Positions 1 through 8,057 of a DNA stretch of 64,000 bases are shown here, piece by piece. Below the pieces are notes generated by a model that saw only the letters and a program-made list of their open reading frames with translations, did no database searches and was not told the origin of the DNA. The position numbers and the translations under genes were made by a program. The DNA comes from a virus. Each line of letters opens with the position of its first letter. Within the stretch, counting starts at the first letter, position 1. The stretch is from positions 1 through 64,000 of the IMG/VR virus record IMGVR_UViG_3300009060_000001, one strand, 5' to 3'.

Positions 1-66
1 AACAATAACAGCATTGTCGGGTTTCCGCCATCCTTTCCTTCGGGATCGTTTTAATCGTTTGGCCAT
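1..66 (-). CDS. Partial gene, N-terminus of a DUF4326-like protein
   Basis: The start codon is at 66 and the gene runs off the left edge after 22 codons. The basic N-terminus (MAKRLKRSRRKGWRKP) followed by DNAVIV resembles the opening of DUF4326 phage proteins, in which an RxxGWxxP segment precedes the core. It starts 3 bases after the upstream gene stops, so it is probably the next gene of the same minus-strand operon. With so little visible, the family call is tentative. Confidence 0.5.
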   Translation of the reverse strand, partial: MAKRLKRSRRKGWRKPDNAVIV

Positions 67-69
67 AAA

Positions 70-666
70 CTATCCTCCCACTTCTGCTTTTGCATCTTCA
101 AACGCTTTATTGATCTTCTTCATCGTTTCATCCGATCCCCCGGCATCGCTGTGATGCTGTTTGGCCAACCGGTTTCGGGCTTTTTTCACTTCCTGCATGG
201 TAACTTGATCCTTGGGCTTGTCCAGCTCCAGGACTTTCGGCCAGTCCGAACGCTCCGGAAGGCGAAGGTAACTTTCACCGCGCTTCTCGGCCATCACAAA
301 ATCAACTCCACCATGCCGAACCTTGGTACGATCTGCCTTTATGCAGTGGTAAATAGCTTGCACGTTGCAGCGCACTTTGTTGTACCGATCCACCGGGATA
401 CACAGCTCCATCCCATCCCAAGTAAAATATACGCATACGCCGGGATCATCCGGGCGCTTATTACCCAGGGTAACATTGGAAGAAAATAATATATCCTCCA
501 CCTTACGATCGGAATCCTTAGCCAACCGGCGCAGCTCATCCCGGACGTTTTCCATTGCCTGAAAGAGCGTTACCTTAAATTGAGATTTCTCCGGATTCTT
601 GGTTCTGCTTATATGGTCGGGCCATTGCAGTGGATACTCGCTTTTGTTTGCAAATTTTTTACTCAT
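70..666 (-). CDS. Protein with C-terminal J-domain-like segment
   Basis: 198 residues. The first 150 match nothing I recognise. The last ~45 read like helices II-III of a DnaJ J-domain: a basic helix (ARNRLAKQHH), a loop HSDAGGSDE and a helix MKKINKAFEDA. The catalytic HPD tripeptide that stimulates DnaK is HSD here, and helix I is not obvious. Comparable short J-like tails occur in phage proteins near replication genes, so a link to host DnaK or a helicase loader role is possible but inferred. It opens directly onto the partial gene downstream and sits in the replication operon. Confidence 0.6.
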   Translation of the reverse strand: MSKKFANKSEYPLQWPDHISRTKNPEKSQFKVTLFQAMENVRDELRRLAKDSDRKVEDILFSSNVTLGNKRPDDPGVCVYFTWDGMELCIPVDRYNKVRCNVQAIYHCIKADRTKVRHGGVDFVMAEKRGESYLRLPERSDWPKVLELDKPKDQVTMQEVKKARNRLAKQHHSDAGGSDETMKKINKAFEDAKAEVGG

Positions 667-677
667 AACTGATTCCC

Positions 678-1184
678 TTAATCGTTAAATAGATTAGTCT
701 GTTCTGATTTATCTTGGTAAAGGCTGCTTCCTAACTCCAAGTTGTCTGGCTCTCGAAACGGTTCATCGCTTAAATCCAATACCGAAAATTTTCCCTTTTT
801 ATAATCTTCAAACATACTGCTGCGAACTCCTTCATATTGGATGTAATCATTGAAATATTTTTTGATCTTCTTTCGCCGGTAGATCGTAGGTTTGCAGCTT
901 AACAGAAAGCATACAAGCACATACCCGATGGGCAAGGATGTAGGAAATGAATCATTATCCAATACTACATTAGCCCCGAAGTGATTAGGATAATGTTCCC
1001 ATGCAGCTGGGTTCTCCTGGCGCATCTGTTCGCTGGTAATAGAAAAAACCCAATCCCGAATAATTACCGAAACGTACCCTTCGGGAGCTTTCATTTCTTT
1101 CTCCGGATCTGCCAAATCGTTTTTAGTAATCTGAAAACTATGGGGTGTAGCATCCTGTATGCTTTCGGGGATCTTAAAACTCAT
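678..1184 (-). CDS. Hypothetical protein with C-terminal QTNLF peptide
   Basis: 168 residues, family not recognised. There is one hydrophobic stretch near residues 85-98 (LPIGYVLVCFLLS), then a basic patch (YRRKKIKKYF), so a membrane-associated segment is possible. The C-terminus ends EQTNLFND; QxxLF near a terminus is the form of bacterial sliding-clamp binding peptides, and similar tails recur in other proteins of this window. The start overlaps the stop of the preceding gene by four bases (ATGA type), implying translational coupling. Confidence 0.6.
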   Translation of the reverse strand: MSFKIPESIQDATPHSFQITKNDLADPEKEMKAPEGYVSVIIRDWVFSITSEQMRQENPAAWEHYPNHFGANVVLDNDSFPTSLPIGYVLVCFLLSCKPTIYRRKKIKKYFNDYIQYEGVRSSMFEDYKKGKFSVLDLSDEPFREPDNLELGSSLYQDKSEQTNLFND

Positions 1185-1387
1185 ATTTCTTCGTATGTTT
1201 TACCTTGCTTTTCAATTTCATCTATCAACAAATCAAAATGATCCTCAATGTAGTTGGCCACCGCTGGCCATTGATCGATCCAATCCTGTTTCCAGTACCA
1301 AAGCAGCGTTTCAGCTGGTACATTAACCATCATATTACCCTTGTCCTGTCCAAACGGCATCCGGGAAGTATCAGTTAGTTTTCCCAT
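1181..1387 (-). CDS. DUF3820-family small protein
   Basis: 68 residues. The core RMPFGQDKGNMMVNVPAETL followed by LWYWKQDW matches the DUF3820 pattern (PFGKYKG, then a P and a YLxW helix). DUF3820 proteins are small phage and bacterial proteins of unknown function, often near replication or nuclease genes. The gene is coupled by ATGA overlap to the downstream one. Function is not inferable beyond the family. Confidence 0.7.
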   Translation of the reverse strand: MGKLTDTSRMPFGQDKGNMMVNVPAETLLWYWKQDWIDQWPAVANYIEDHFDLLIDEIEKQGKTYEEI

Positions 1388-1408
1388 TATAATGGTTTCT
1401 AAGATTAC

Positions 1409-1792
1409 TCATAGTTGAGCCGGTTTTTCTTCAAATTCCCATCCGGGATCTTTAAATTCTTTGTTGTGTTGGTCCCAATTACAACTGACACATACAACGG
1501 CTCCATTGCGGTGCTTTTGCACCTTATCTTCATGGCACTGCTCGCAAGGATAAGGCAACAAATAAGGCCATTCATGGATATGATTAAAATGCAGCATATT
1601 AATGGCCCACAGTATTTTCTTTTTACCCCACCACCATGCAAGCTTATGCCAGTATTTTTTCCATCCGGAGCCATCGATGCCGGTAATTGAACATGAAAAA
1701 GTAATATTGTTATATGATCCACGCATCAAGGGCTTCTTTTTACCATTCGGATAAATGCTCCAGGTTACTTCACTTTCCGTTATATTCGGCAT
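1409..1792 (-). CDS. Hypothetical zinc-ribbon protein
   Basis: 127 residues. The C-terminal half has two CxxC knuckles, CEQC and CVSC, about 18 residues apart, the spacing of a zinc ribbon; the N-terminal half is rich in W, K and G. No enzyme motif is visible. It overlaps the stop of the upstream gene (1770) by 23 bases, so the two are probably co-translated. It might be a small nucleic-acid-binding or HNH-remnant protein, but no HNH residues are convincing. Confidence 0.6.
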   Translation of the reverse strand: MPNITESEVTWSIYPNGKKKPLMRGSYNNITFSCSITGIDGSGWKKYWHKLAWWWGKKKILWAINMLHFNHIHEWPYLLPYPCEQCHEDKVQKHRNGAVVCVSCNWDQHNKEFKDPGWEFEEKPAQL

Positions 1793-2252
1793 CTTCCCTG
1801 TGCATTACTTTTAAAATTTCATCGACCTGTTGATGCGTTGCCCCGGCCTTAATAAGATAACTCCGGGCAACCGCATCATCTAAAAACTCGCCATTTTCGC
1901 GTACAAAACAATCCATTTCCCACAGCCAATGCACCAAGGCTTCCTGCTTATCCCAGCATTTCAGGAGCACCTCGGCATCATCGCGGAACTGCTGCACCGG
2001 CAACGGTTTGTCGGTCAACGAGAAATAAAATTTATTTTCTTGCTGGAGATGATTCCATACGCGCTGGCGCTCCTGCTCGCTTTCATCATCCAACGGCTGC
2101 ATTATCTGATCCCCGAAACGAGATATATTATCACCGGCTTGGGATAGCATTCGTCCCAGCAGCTCCGGTGTCATTCCTTTGGGATCTTCGGTGTTGAGCA
2201 CCAATTTAACAGTTACTTTGTCCTTGATTCGTTTCATATCTGGCTTATCCAT
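1770..2252 (-). CDS. Hypothetical replication-operon protein
   Basis: 160 residues, acidic, mostly helical by composition, family not recognised. The start is supported by a clear Shine-Dalgarno AAGGAG five bases before ATG, showing that at least some genes here use canonical ribosome binding. It lies directly downstream of the DnaB-like helicase gene with an 18-base gap. A second in-frame ATG five codons in is possible. No catalytic motif is seen. Confidence 0.6.
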   Translation of the reverse strand: MDKPDMKRIKDKVTVKLVLNTEDPKGMTPELLGRMLSQAGDNISRFGDQIMQPLDDESEQERQRVWNHLQQENKFYFSLTDKPLPVQQFRDDAEVLLKCWDKQEALVHWLWEMDCFVRENGEFLDDAVARSYLIKAGATHQQVDEILKVMHREDAEYNGK

Positions 2253-2270
2253 GTTTCTCCTTTTTAAAAA

Positions 2271-3803
2271 TTAAAATGGAAGATCTTCATCAATTCCCTG
2301 GGGATCTTCCCCGGGATCATGTTTCCCCTGCATCCATAAATCATTATCGGTATTGGATCGCTCGGCCTTTTCTCTTTCGTGATCCCACTCTTGGAAGATG
2401 GCATAATTCTCTAACCATAAATGTTTTTCCATACCGGTAGGACCGTTTCTGTTTTTGGCCAATATGATTTCAGCCATACCTTTGGTAGAAACTCCGGCTT
2501 CGGTTCGATTAATTTTATAATACTCTGGCCGGTATAAAAAGAGTATCATCTCGGCATCTTGCTCGATCGATCCGGATTCGCGAAGATCAGAAAGCTGGGG
2601 CCGGTTATCACCACTACGCGATTCAACGGCGCGCGATAGCTGCGATAAGGCGATAAAGGGAACATCAAAATCTTCTGCAAATCCCTTAAAGCTTCCAGAG
2701 ATATAAGCAACTTCTTGCTCGCGCGTTCCGATATTCTTTTCCTTGGTATTTTTAACTTTCACCAACTGTAAATAATCGGCTGCAATCCATCCAAGGCCAT
2801 ACTCGGTAGCAATCATCCGAGCTTTTGCTCCAATATCCTGTACGGTATTCCTGGAGTTATCTTCTATGAAAAGGACGCAATCTTTAGTATTAGAAACTTC
2901 AATAACTTCCTTGCCATCAAATTTCATCTTCACACCTAAATATTCGGCTGCATTCACTAAGGCATGTTTTTCATCGTTATTGAGCCTCCCCCGGCGCGCC
3001 ATGTGCATATCAACCTTAGCCATCATGCAAAGCAATCGGAGCAATAACATTTGTTCTTGCATCTCAAAAGAGAACAGAAGAATGGGCTTGTCATAGCCAG
3101 CCAGTATTTGATTCATTATGATGGTAAGCAAATAAGCTGTTTTCCCCATACTTGGCCGACCAGCGATATAGGATACATGGCCGGATGGAAATCCGGCAGT
3201 CAGTCTATCGATCGGAAGATAAGTTGGAAGCCCTACAATACCCTGATCGTTAACATTTCGGCCGGTTATGGCATCGGTAAGAACTTCTTTAATGGCTTCG
3301 TTCGCTGATTTTGGAACTTTTAGATAACTTATCTGCTCCAATCGTTCATGGATCCGTTTCCATCGATCCATGAGATCGTAAGGATCGGATTCGGAATCGT
3401 AGGCTTCCCGGATAATATCATCTGCACCAAGAATAAGCTTTCGCTTTAATGCTTTTTCATTGAGAATCTGAATGTGATAATCAATGTTTGCAGCTGATGA
3501 AACCGATCGGGTAAGTTCCGAAAGATAACCGGCTCCGCCACAGCTGGCCAATAATCCTTTATCGCGCAAATATTGTTCAACAGCAAGCATATCGGGATAC
3601 CCTTCCTGCTCATGCAGAAATTTAAGAGCATCGAAAATATGCTGATGAGCCAGTTTGTAGAAATCATCGCGATTTGCGCGATCCAATCCCATGAGAAGGG
3701 CTTCGCCTTCAATAAGCATTGATCCCAGTACCGCTTCTTCTACTTCAACAGCTTGGGGCGGTACTCTACCTTCGGCATTTAATATTCGATCATCCTTGTT
3801 CAT
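2271..3803 (-). CDS. dnaB: Replicative DNA helicase, DnaB family
   Basis: 510 residues, a little longer than bacterial DnaB. The N-terminal domain (about 15-115) has the DnaB pattern PPQAVEVEEAVLGSML. The RecA-like domain carries Walker A GRPSMGKT at about 215-222, a Walker B-like region near LGWIAADYLQL, and the later RPEYY and LAKNRNGPTG segments typical of DnaB. It would unwind DNA as a ring hexamer at the phage fork. The C-terminus is EDLPF, close to the SSB acidic tip. The start overlaps the initiator gene's stop, a lambda O-P-like arrangement in which initiator precedes helicase function. Confidence 0.95.
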   Translation of the reverse strand: MNKDDRILNAEGRVPPQAVEVEEAVLGSMLIEGEALLMGLDRANRDDFYKLAHQHIFDALKFLHEQEGYPDMLAVEQYLRDKGLLASCGGAGYLSELTRSVSSAANIDYHIQILNEKALKRKLILGADDIIREAYDSESDPYDLMDRWKRIHERLEQISYLKVPKSANEAIKEVLTDAITGRNVNDQGIVGLPTYLPIDRLTAGFPSGHVSYIAGRPSMGKTAYLLTIIMNQILAGYDKPILLFSFEMQEQMLLLRLLCMMAKVDMHMARRGRLNNDEKHALVNAAEYLGVKMKFDGKEVIEVSNTKDCVLFIEDNSRNTVQDIGAKARMIATEYGLGWIAADYLQLVKVKNTKEKNIGTREQEVAYISGSFKGFAEDFDVPFIALSQLSRAVESRSGDNRPQLSDLRESGSIEQDAEMILFLYRPEYYKINRTEAGVSTKGMAEIILAKNRNGPTGMEKHLWLENYAIFQEWDHEREKAERSNTDNDLWMQGKHDPGEDPQGIDEDLPF

Positions 3804-4759
3804 TGTGGGATATAAATGGTTTCATCTTCAAATTCGAGGATCTGAAACTGGCCAAGTATGCTGGCCAAAGGTTCTCTAAATTTTTCTTGCGCATACTGTT
3901 GGGCTTGCTCTTTTGTCATTCCTCCGGCTTCAATAGCTTTCTGTTTTCGGGATACGCTCCGGGAATCGTATTGCTCCCACCAATCAAGATATTCTTTGTC
4001 GTTAAGCCAGGTACTTGACATCGGGATGCCTTGACGATCATCGCCTTCTCGATCTGCCATCGCTGCGCGAAAGACAACGGCGCCTTTGATAATCTTCTGC
4101 GGATCTTCGCCTTCCTTCTCCAGTAGGCGCTTGAAATATTTCTTCGATCGTTGTTTGGGATTCCGATAGTTCGGTCCGCGATCCGGATAATATTTCCAAA
4201 ACAGATCAAATAATTCTTCCAATGATTTCCCATACCACTTACCATTTTTTTCGTCTTGGGGCTCCGGTGAACTTTCTTCACCGGGGCCGAACCCAAATAA
4301 TGTATCTTGTTTGTTTTTATGTGTATTAATAGAAGGCGGTGAACTTTCTTCACCATTTTGGTGAACTTTCTTCACCGTATCCGGTGAACTTTCTTCACCA
4401 TTCGGTTCATTTATCCGGTGAACTTTCTTCACCGATTTCTGAATATCTTCGGGGACTTCCTGGCCAATAGTTATGGCGCGAACCATGAGATTCCATAGCT
4501 CCGTAGCCCTAACTTTTCCGGTAGAGTTTTTCTCCAGTAAGCGCGCATCTTCCAGATCTGCATCGCTATATTTATCTACAATTTTAATTGTACTCCGCTT
4601 CGAGATACCGGCTATGCTACCAATTTTTTCTCGGCTTTTTTTACACCAATCTTCTTCGTCTGTAAGCCGATTTATTGTGTCAATAACCACATACTCATTA
4701 TTAGTGAGCCCTAACGCATCCCGAAGATCATGGATTATCTTCGTATAGTATTGTTGCAT
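3800..4759 (-). CDS. Replication initiator, lambda O-like
   Basis: 319 residues. Residues 1-100 look like a winged-helix DNA-binding domain (REKIGSIAGISKRSTIKIVDKY). A repetitive linker at about 108-165 is built from alternating VKKVH and GEESSP peptides. The C-terminal part (FDLFWKYYPDRG and following) resembles DnaD-like or helicase-loader tails found in phage initiators. The repetitive linker DNA contains five identical 17-base palindromes, so the gene carries its own candidate origin as lambda gene O does. It is immediately followed by and coupled to the helicase gene. The functional call rests on architecture and context. Confidence 0.75.
   Translation of the reverse strand: MQQYYTKIIHDLRDALGLTNNEYVVIDTINRLTDEEDWCKKSREKIGSIAGISKRSTIKIVDKYSDADLEDARLLEKNSTGKVRATELWNLMVRAITIGQEVPEDIQKSVKKVHRINEPNGEESSPDTVKKVHQNGEESSPPSINTHKNKQDTLFGFGPGEESSPEPQDEKNGKWYGKSLEELFDLFWKYYPDRGPNYRNPKQRSKKYFKRLLEKEGEDPQKIIKGAVVFRAAMADREGDDRQGIPMSSTWLNDKEYLDWWEQYDSRSVSRKQKAIEAGGMTKEQAQQYAQEKFREPLASILGQFQILEFEDETIYIPQ
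4266..4433. repeat. Candidate replication origin: five palindromic iterons
   Basis: GGTGAACTTTCTTCACC occurs exactly five times: 4266-4282, 4338-4354, 4360-4376, 4383-4399, 4417-4433. Each is an interrupted palindrome, GGTGAA and TTCACC around a 5-base centre. An AT-rich stretch lies between the first copy and the other four (about 4291-4336), a plausible unwinding element. The repeats lie inside the initiator gene, as lambda's do. Three copies are read as GEESSP and two as VKKVH, that is in different frames, so conservation is of DNA rather than protein. Confidence 0.8.
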
Positions 4760-4767
4760 GGGGTCTA

Positions 4768-5331
4768 TTAATCTTCACGATCCAACTTTCGCTTTAAAAA
4801 TTCCATGAGATCTCGTTTAAATACTTTTGCATGGCTGCCCCGGGGATCGATATAACGATAATCGATCATAAATTGAATAAGCAGTTCGGCCAAATATTCC
4901 AACCTAAGATCCTCTATGGCCTTGCCAGCATGTTCTTTTTGTATATGCTTACGCTCATGCTCTCGGCTATGATTATAAACGCTCTGGAGTAATTTATGAA
5001 AGTCATTCAGATTGAACATCAACGCATAAAGCTCCATCTCGTAGATCCCTTGGCGTTCATCCTCTTTTACTACCTTAATCGTTGGATGATGGCTAGAGTC
5101 CATAAATTTCTGGGCTAGGGGCTTGGCCAGTAAATCTACAATATAAGATTTCGGAGCAGCATCCAGGTTGTGTGTACCAATTTTACGGGCACTTGTTATT
5201 CCATGTTCTTTAAGCCAATCAAAAATTTCCCGGGGAACAAAGGTAGTTTCCGCCAGCAGCTTTAAAAAAAGCTCGCGGTCAGGGAGATCGATATTTTTAT
5301 TATGGGGCATAAGCCAGGGGTTAAAATTCAA
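4768..5331 (-). CDS. Hypothetical protein
   Basis: 187 residues, highly charged and helical, with HSREHERKHIQKEHAGK near the middle. I do not recognise the family. It lies between the ASCH protein and the initiator, overlapping the ASCH gene end by 11 bases; a second ATG seven codons in (MPHNKN) would reduce the overlap to nothing. Position suggests a replication accessory role, for instance a loader, but no AAA+ motif is present. Confidence 0.55.
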   Translation of the reverse strand: MNFNPWLMPHNKNIDLPDRELFLKLLAETTFVPREIFDWLKEHGITSARKIGTHNLDAAPKSYIVDLLAKPLAQKFMDSSHHPTIKVVKEDERQGIYEMELYALMFNLNDFHKLLQSVYNHSREHERKHIQKEHAGKAIEDLRLEYLAELLIQFMIDYRYIDPRGSHAKVFKRDLMEFLKRKLDRED

Positions 5332-5902
5332 AAGGTATATGAGAAGCTTTGGGGTCTTTACTTACTTCCAACTCACGTATGGTACGCGCCGGGACACTGA
5401 AAAAATTAAGTTGGCCTTTATAGGGAATGAATTTAAGGGGGACTGCATGTTGCAACTGAAATCCAATCGGACCGGTGAACCAACAGTTATCCATTTCTGT
5501 AACGACATCGACCATATTACATACTCCAACAATACCACCGGTTCTAAATTCCTTCGGGCGCGGAAGATAATTTAAATCATCCATACCAGTATCCATATAA
5601 GCATATCCATCAAAATCAAATGTTTTAGAAGCGTGAATGAGTAAAGGCCCCCGATAGGATGGTTCGTATTTCCAGTCCCGGTTTTCGACCGGTTTAAATC
5701 GATTTACGATGGCCCAGGCCCAAGGCTGGCGTATGCTAAGAGCCCTGGTTTCTGTTGGGATCTCAAATAGCTTGTCCCAAGTTACACCGCGATCATCAAT
5801 AATGGTATTGGAAGTTATTGATGCACCCTGGTGATTCAAATTATAGAAACCCAACCAAAGATCTGCTTTATTATCTCTTACAATTTTAAACTTATTTCCC
5901 AT
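5321..5902 (-). CDS. ASCH-domain protein
   Basis: 193 residues. From residue ~53, RALSIRQPWAWAIVNRFK, then ENRDW and YRGPLLIHASK, is the signature of the ASCH domain, a PUA-like fold that binds RNA or modified nucleobases. Some ASCH proteins are amidohydrolases acting on N4-acetylcytidine. The first 50 residues are an extra N-terminal part. It contains GQLNFF, similar to the clamp-type peptides noted elsewhere. It is adjacent to the Gp37/Gp68 gene, a common pairing in phage genomes. Confidence 0.85.
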   Translation of the reverse strand: MGNKFKIVRDNKADLWLGFYNLNHQGASITSNTIIDDRGVTWDKLFEIPTETRALSIRQPWAWAIVNRFKPVENRDWKYEPSYRGPLLIHASKTFDFDGYAYMDTGMDDLNYLPRPKEFRTGGIVGVCNMVDVVTEMDNCWFTGPIGFQLQHAVPLKFIPYKGQLNFFSVPARTIRELEVSKDPKASHIPFEF

Positions 5903-6183
5903 TATCCTTTTTCTAAATTATTGAGTACAAATTCTTTTCCGGCATCAGTAACGATGAAATGATAATACATTGCTTCCCCGGTTTTGGAAATCATATTCTC
6001 TTTTTTCTTAGAATATTTCATAAATCCCCTTTCAACTAATTTCATAAGATCAGCGAAAGGTTCCGTATTATCCCAAGCATAATATCGGTTCCGATAGGGC
6101 TCATCTACGCCAGGCTTATCCAGTCCCAGCGCGTGAACCATCTTGCTAAATTGTGAATCTGTTATATTAGCTTCTTTAAACAT
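5902..6183 (-). CDS. Small hypothetical protein, winged-helix-like
   Basis: 93 residues between and coupled to the Gp37/Gp68 and ASCH genes; its start lies 8 bases inside the former and its stop abuts the latter. The pattern of an N-terminal helical part, FADLMKLVERGFMKYSKK, then a YYHFIVTDAGKEFVLNNL tail resembles small winged-helix proteins where a beta-wing precedes TDAGKEF. DNA binding is plausible but not shown. Confidence 0.55.
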   Translation of the reverse strand: MFKEANITDSQFSKMVHALGLDKPGVDEPYRNRYYAWDNTEPFADLMKLVERGFMKYSKKKENMISKTGEAMYYHFIVTDAGKEFVLNNLEKG

Positions 6184-7336
6184 TGGCTGGATCTCCGATT
6201 AATCTGTGAATTTGTTTGGGCCATTTATGGATCAATCGATCGGGCCCCGGGGGGTTTTTTAATCCCTGCTTCTGCATAACTAATCCGCCTTGGGGTAAAG
6301 AGTTTCCGGGATCATAGGTAAAGAACTTATCACCATTCCAATATCCATGCTGGCTTAAACTATCCTCTTTAAAATCGGGATGAAGCTCATCTATCCAAGC
6401 CCCATACTGTTTAAAGAAATAGGCTACGTCATGTTCTTGGCATTGAACGCGGATTTCATGTTCCCAAGCTGGTTTCATGGGCCGGGCGTGGTGGCCGGAT
6501 TCTCCGCCGGTTATCACCCAATCGATCGCCATAGGGCCATCGGCTCTACCTTCATTGATGCTATCCTGCAATAATGTTGCAGCATGGGGATCATTGTAAA
6601 GTTGGGCTTTTATTCGATCCAGTGTAGAAAGATGGTTCGAAAGATCCAGTGGACCAATTAACGGTTCGCAGCTAAGAAATTTCATATCAGCTGGCGTATT
6701 AACTAAAGGCAGAATCCGTTCATGTAAAACTTCCTGGCTTTCAATACTTGTGCCTACTCCAACGTTTAACAGGTAGCCACGATTACCATAGGCCCGGGAC
6801 ACTTTTTGGCGCGCATTCTCGATATTATCAAACCAAAAGGTAGCTGCTGCCATCGGCCCGGTAACTCTGCCATCCAAGGTTTCTGCCCAAGTACGGCGGA
6901 GATGTTTCATCATTCGCTTAGGGCGCTTGGTAAGGATTAAAAAATAGTGCCTGGGAGCCAGCGCCATCGCTGCAAACACTCGATCGATAGTTTCCTGCTT
7001 AACTTCCGGATGAAATAAATCGCTCATCGAGTTAACAAATACAATGCTGGGTTTCTGCCAGCGGATAGGATCTTGAAGTCGATCGGGCAGATCTACAATT
7101 TTCCCATTCCATTTGGCTTCGTACTTCTCTTTCTCCGGATTGTACTTTACAATTTTTTGATAGGCTTTTTGAACCTTGGTTGGATTATCACGAACCCGGC
7201 CTTGATTGGCCACACGCGCGGACATGGTAAGCGCATAGCAATTTTGGCAGCCCTTACTCTTTTTGTCGCATCCCAAGATCATGTTCCACGACCGGCCATT
7301 TTCGCCAGTCCATTCTATATCGGTTTTACTACTCAT
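6176..7336 (-). CDS. Phage Gp37/Gp68 (DUF5131) family protein
   Basis: 386 residues. The N-terminus (TDIEWTGENGRSWNMILGC, then KGCQNCYA) is diagnostic of the Gp37/Gp68 family, whose three cysteines resemble a radical-SAM-like cluster site. Further conserved blocks seen are VFVNSMSDLFH, LTKRP, VGVGTSIES and WVITGGESGHHARP. The enzymatic reaction of this family is not established. It is full length for the family and its neighbours are a winged-helix-like protein and an ASCH protein. Confidence 0.9.
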   Translation of the reverse strand: MSSKTDIEWTGENGRSWNMILGCDKKSKGCQNCYALTMSARVANQGRVRDNPTKVQKAYQKIVKYNPEKEKYEAKWNGKIVDLPDRLQDPIRWQKPSIVFVNSMSDLFHPEVKQETIDRVFAAMALAPRHYFLILTKRPKRMMKHLRRTWAETLDGRVTGPMAAATFWFDNIENARQKVSRAYGNRGYLLNVGVGTSIESQEVLHERILPLVNTPADMKFLSCEPLIGPLDLSNHLSTLDRIKAQLYNDPHAATLLQDSINEGRADGPMAIDWVITGGESGHHARPMKPAWEHEIRVQCQEHDVAYFFKQYGAWIDELHPDFKEDSLSQHGYWNGDKFFTYDPGNSLPQGGLVMQKQGLKNPPGPDRLIHKWPKQIHRLIGDPANV

Positions 7337-7358
7337 ACTAATCCCAATTAAAAAGTTG

Positions 7359-7442
7359 TTATTTCATCTGCTGGTTTCTCGGATAAAATAAGATTAAAAT
7401 TAAAATTGCTATCAAGAATTCAAGTATTAACTTCCATTTCAT
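7359..7442 (-). CDS. 27-residue single-pass membrane peptide
   Basis: A short ORF, MKWKLILEFLIAILIL and onward, with an unbroken hydrophobic core of about 15 residues, positively charged at the N-terminus and ending RNQQMK. Its ATG follows the stop codon of the upstream gene without a gap (TAAATG), the arrangement of translational coupling. That adjacency and the clean transmembrane profile are the reasons for calling it. Function unknown. Confidence 0.55.
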   Translation of the reverse strand: MKWKLILEFLIAILILILFYPRNQQMK

Positions 7443-8030
7443 TTATACTTCGCCATCATCGTTTATTTCTCCTGTTTGTTTGTCGATTCGGATTTGATTG
7501 ATAGGTAAGGCGCAGGATGGATCCCTTTGGCAAGCTATCTTCATAGCCACCCGGGGATCCACCTGGTTGGAGTCCATTGCGCCATACACATATTTGCGAC
7601 CGCTACCGATCGCCATATATGTTTCTTCTATTACTTCATAAAAAGCAGCATCGAGATAATAGATTTTATTTTCGACCTTTATAAACCGGCAATGACTAAA
7701 ATCAAAATCGCGGTATAACTCGAACCCTATTTCGCTGGCCTTATCAATAATCAATTCAATGATTTCTTCGGGGGTATATTCCAGTTTGGGCGGAATCTTG
7801 TTTTGGAAATGCTTTCTTTCAGAATGATTGTAAAAAGATTTATGGATCTCTCGCGCTGCGCGATGCCATACCTGTGATTTAGAGCAACAGCCAACATCTG
7901 CAACTAATATATCATTGAATCTGTAAACTTTTTTACCGGCGCGAATTTCCATTAATCCGGAATATTTCCGACCGCTATCAGAAAGGATCTTATATTGATC
8001 GCCTTCATCAATCGCTAAAATAACACTCAT
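7443..8030 (-). CDS. Proteasome/HslV-like Ntn-hydrolase-fold protein
   Basis: 195 residues. The N-terminus (SVILAIDEGDQYKILSDSG) and the later MAIGSGRKYVYGAMDSNQ followed by AMKIACQRDPSCALPI follow the 20S proteasome beta/HslV pattern: an N-terminal strand, a DSG turn, the AIGSGxxYAxGA strand and an alanine-rich helix. In true proteases the mature N-terminal residue is threonine; here Ser2 would follow the initiator Met, so catalysis is uncertain. Phage-encoded relatives exist. It is followed immediately by the small membrane peptide. It could be a protease or a scaffold of this fold. Confidence 0.6.
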   Translation of the reverse strand: MSVILAIDEGDQYKILSDSGRKYSGLMEIRAGKKVYRFNDILVADVGCCSKSQVWHRAAREIHKSFYNHSERKHFQNKIPPKLEYTPEEIIELIIDKASEIGFELYRDFDFSHCRFIKVENKIYYLDAAFYEVIEETYMAIGSGRKYVYGAMDSNQVDPRVAMKIACQRDPSCALPINQIRIDKQTGEINDDGEV

Positions 8031-8057
8031 GGGGAGAATTTTGGGGTTATAACTAAA

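Noticed and set aside
1405-1722. 105-codon minus ORF overlapping the zinc-ribbon gene
   Set aside because: Alternative frame of the gene at 1409-1792, without cysteine pairs or a coupled start.
4266-4433. Repeat array considered as CRISPR
   Set aside because: Repeats are short (17 bases), spacings are irregular (72, 22, 23, 34), and they lie inside an intact coding frame.
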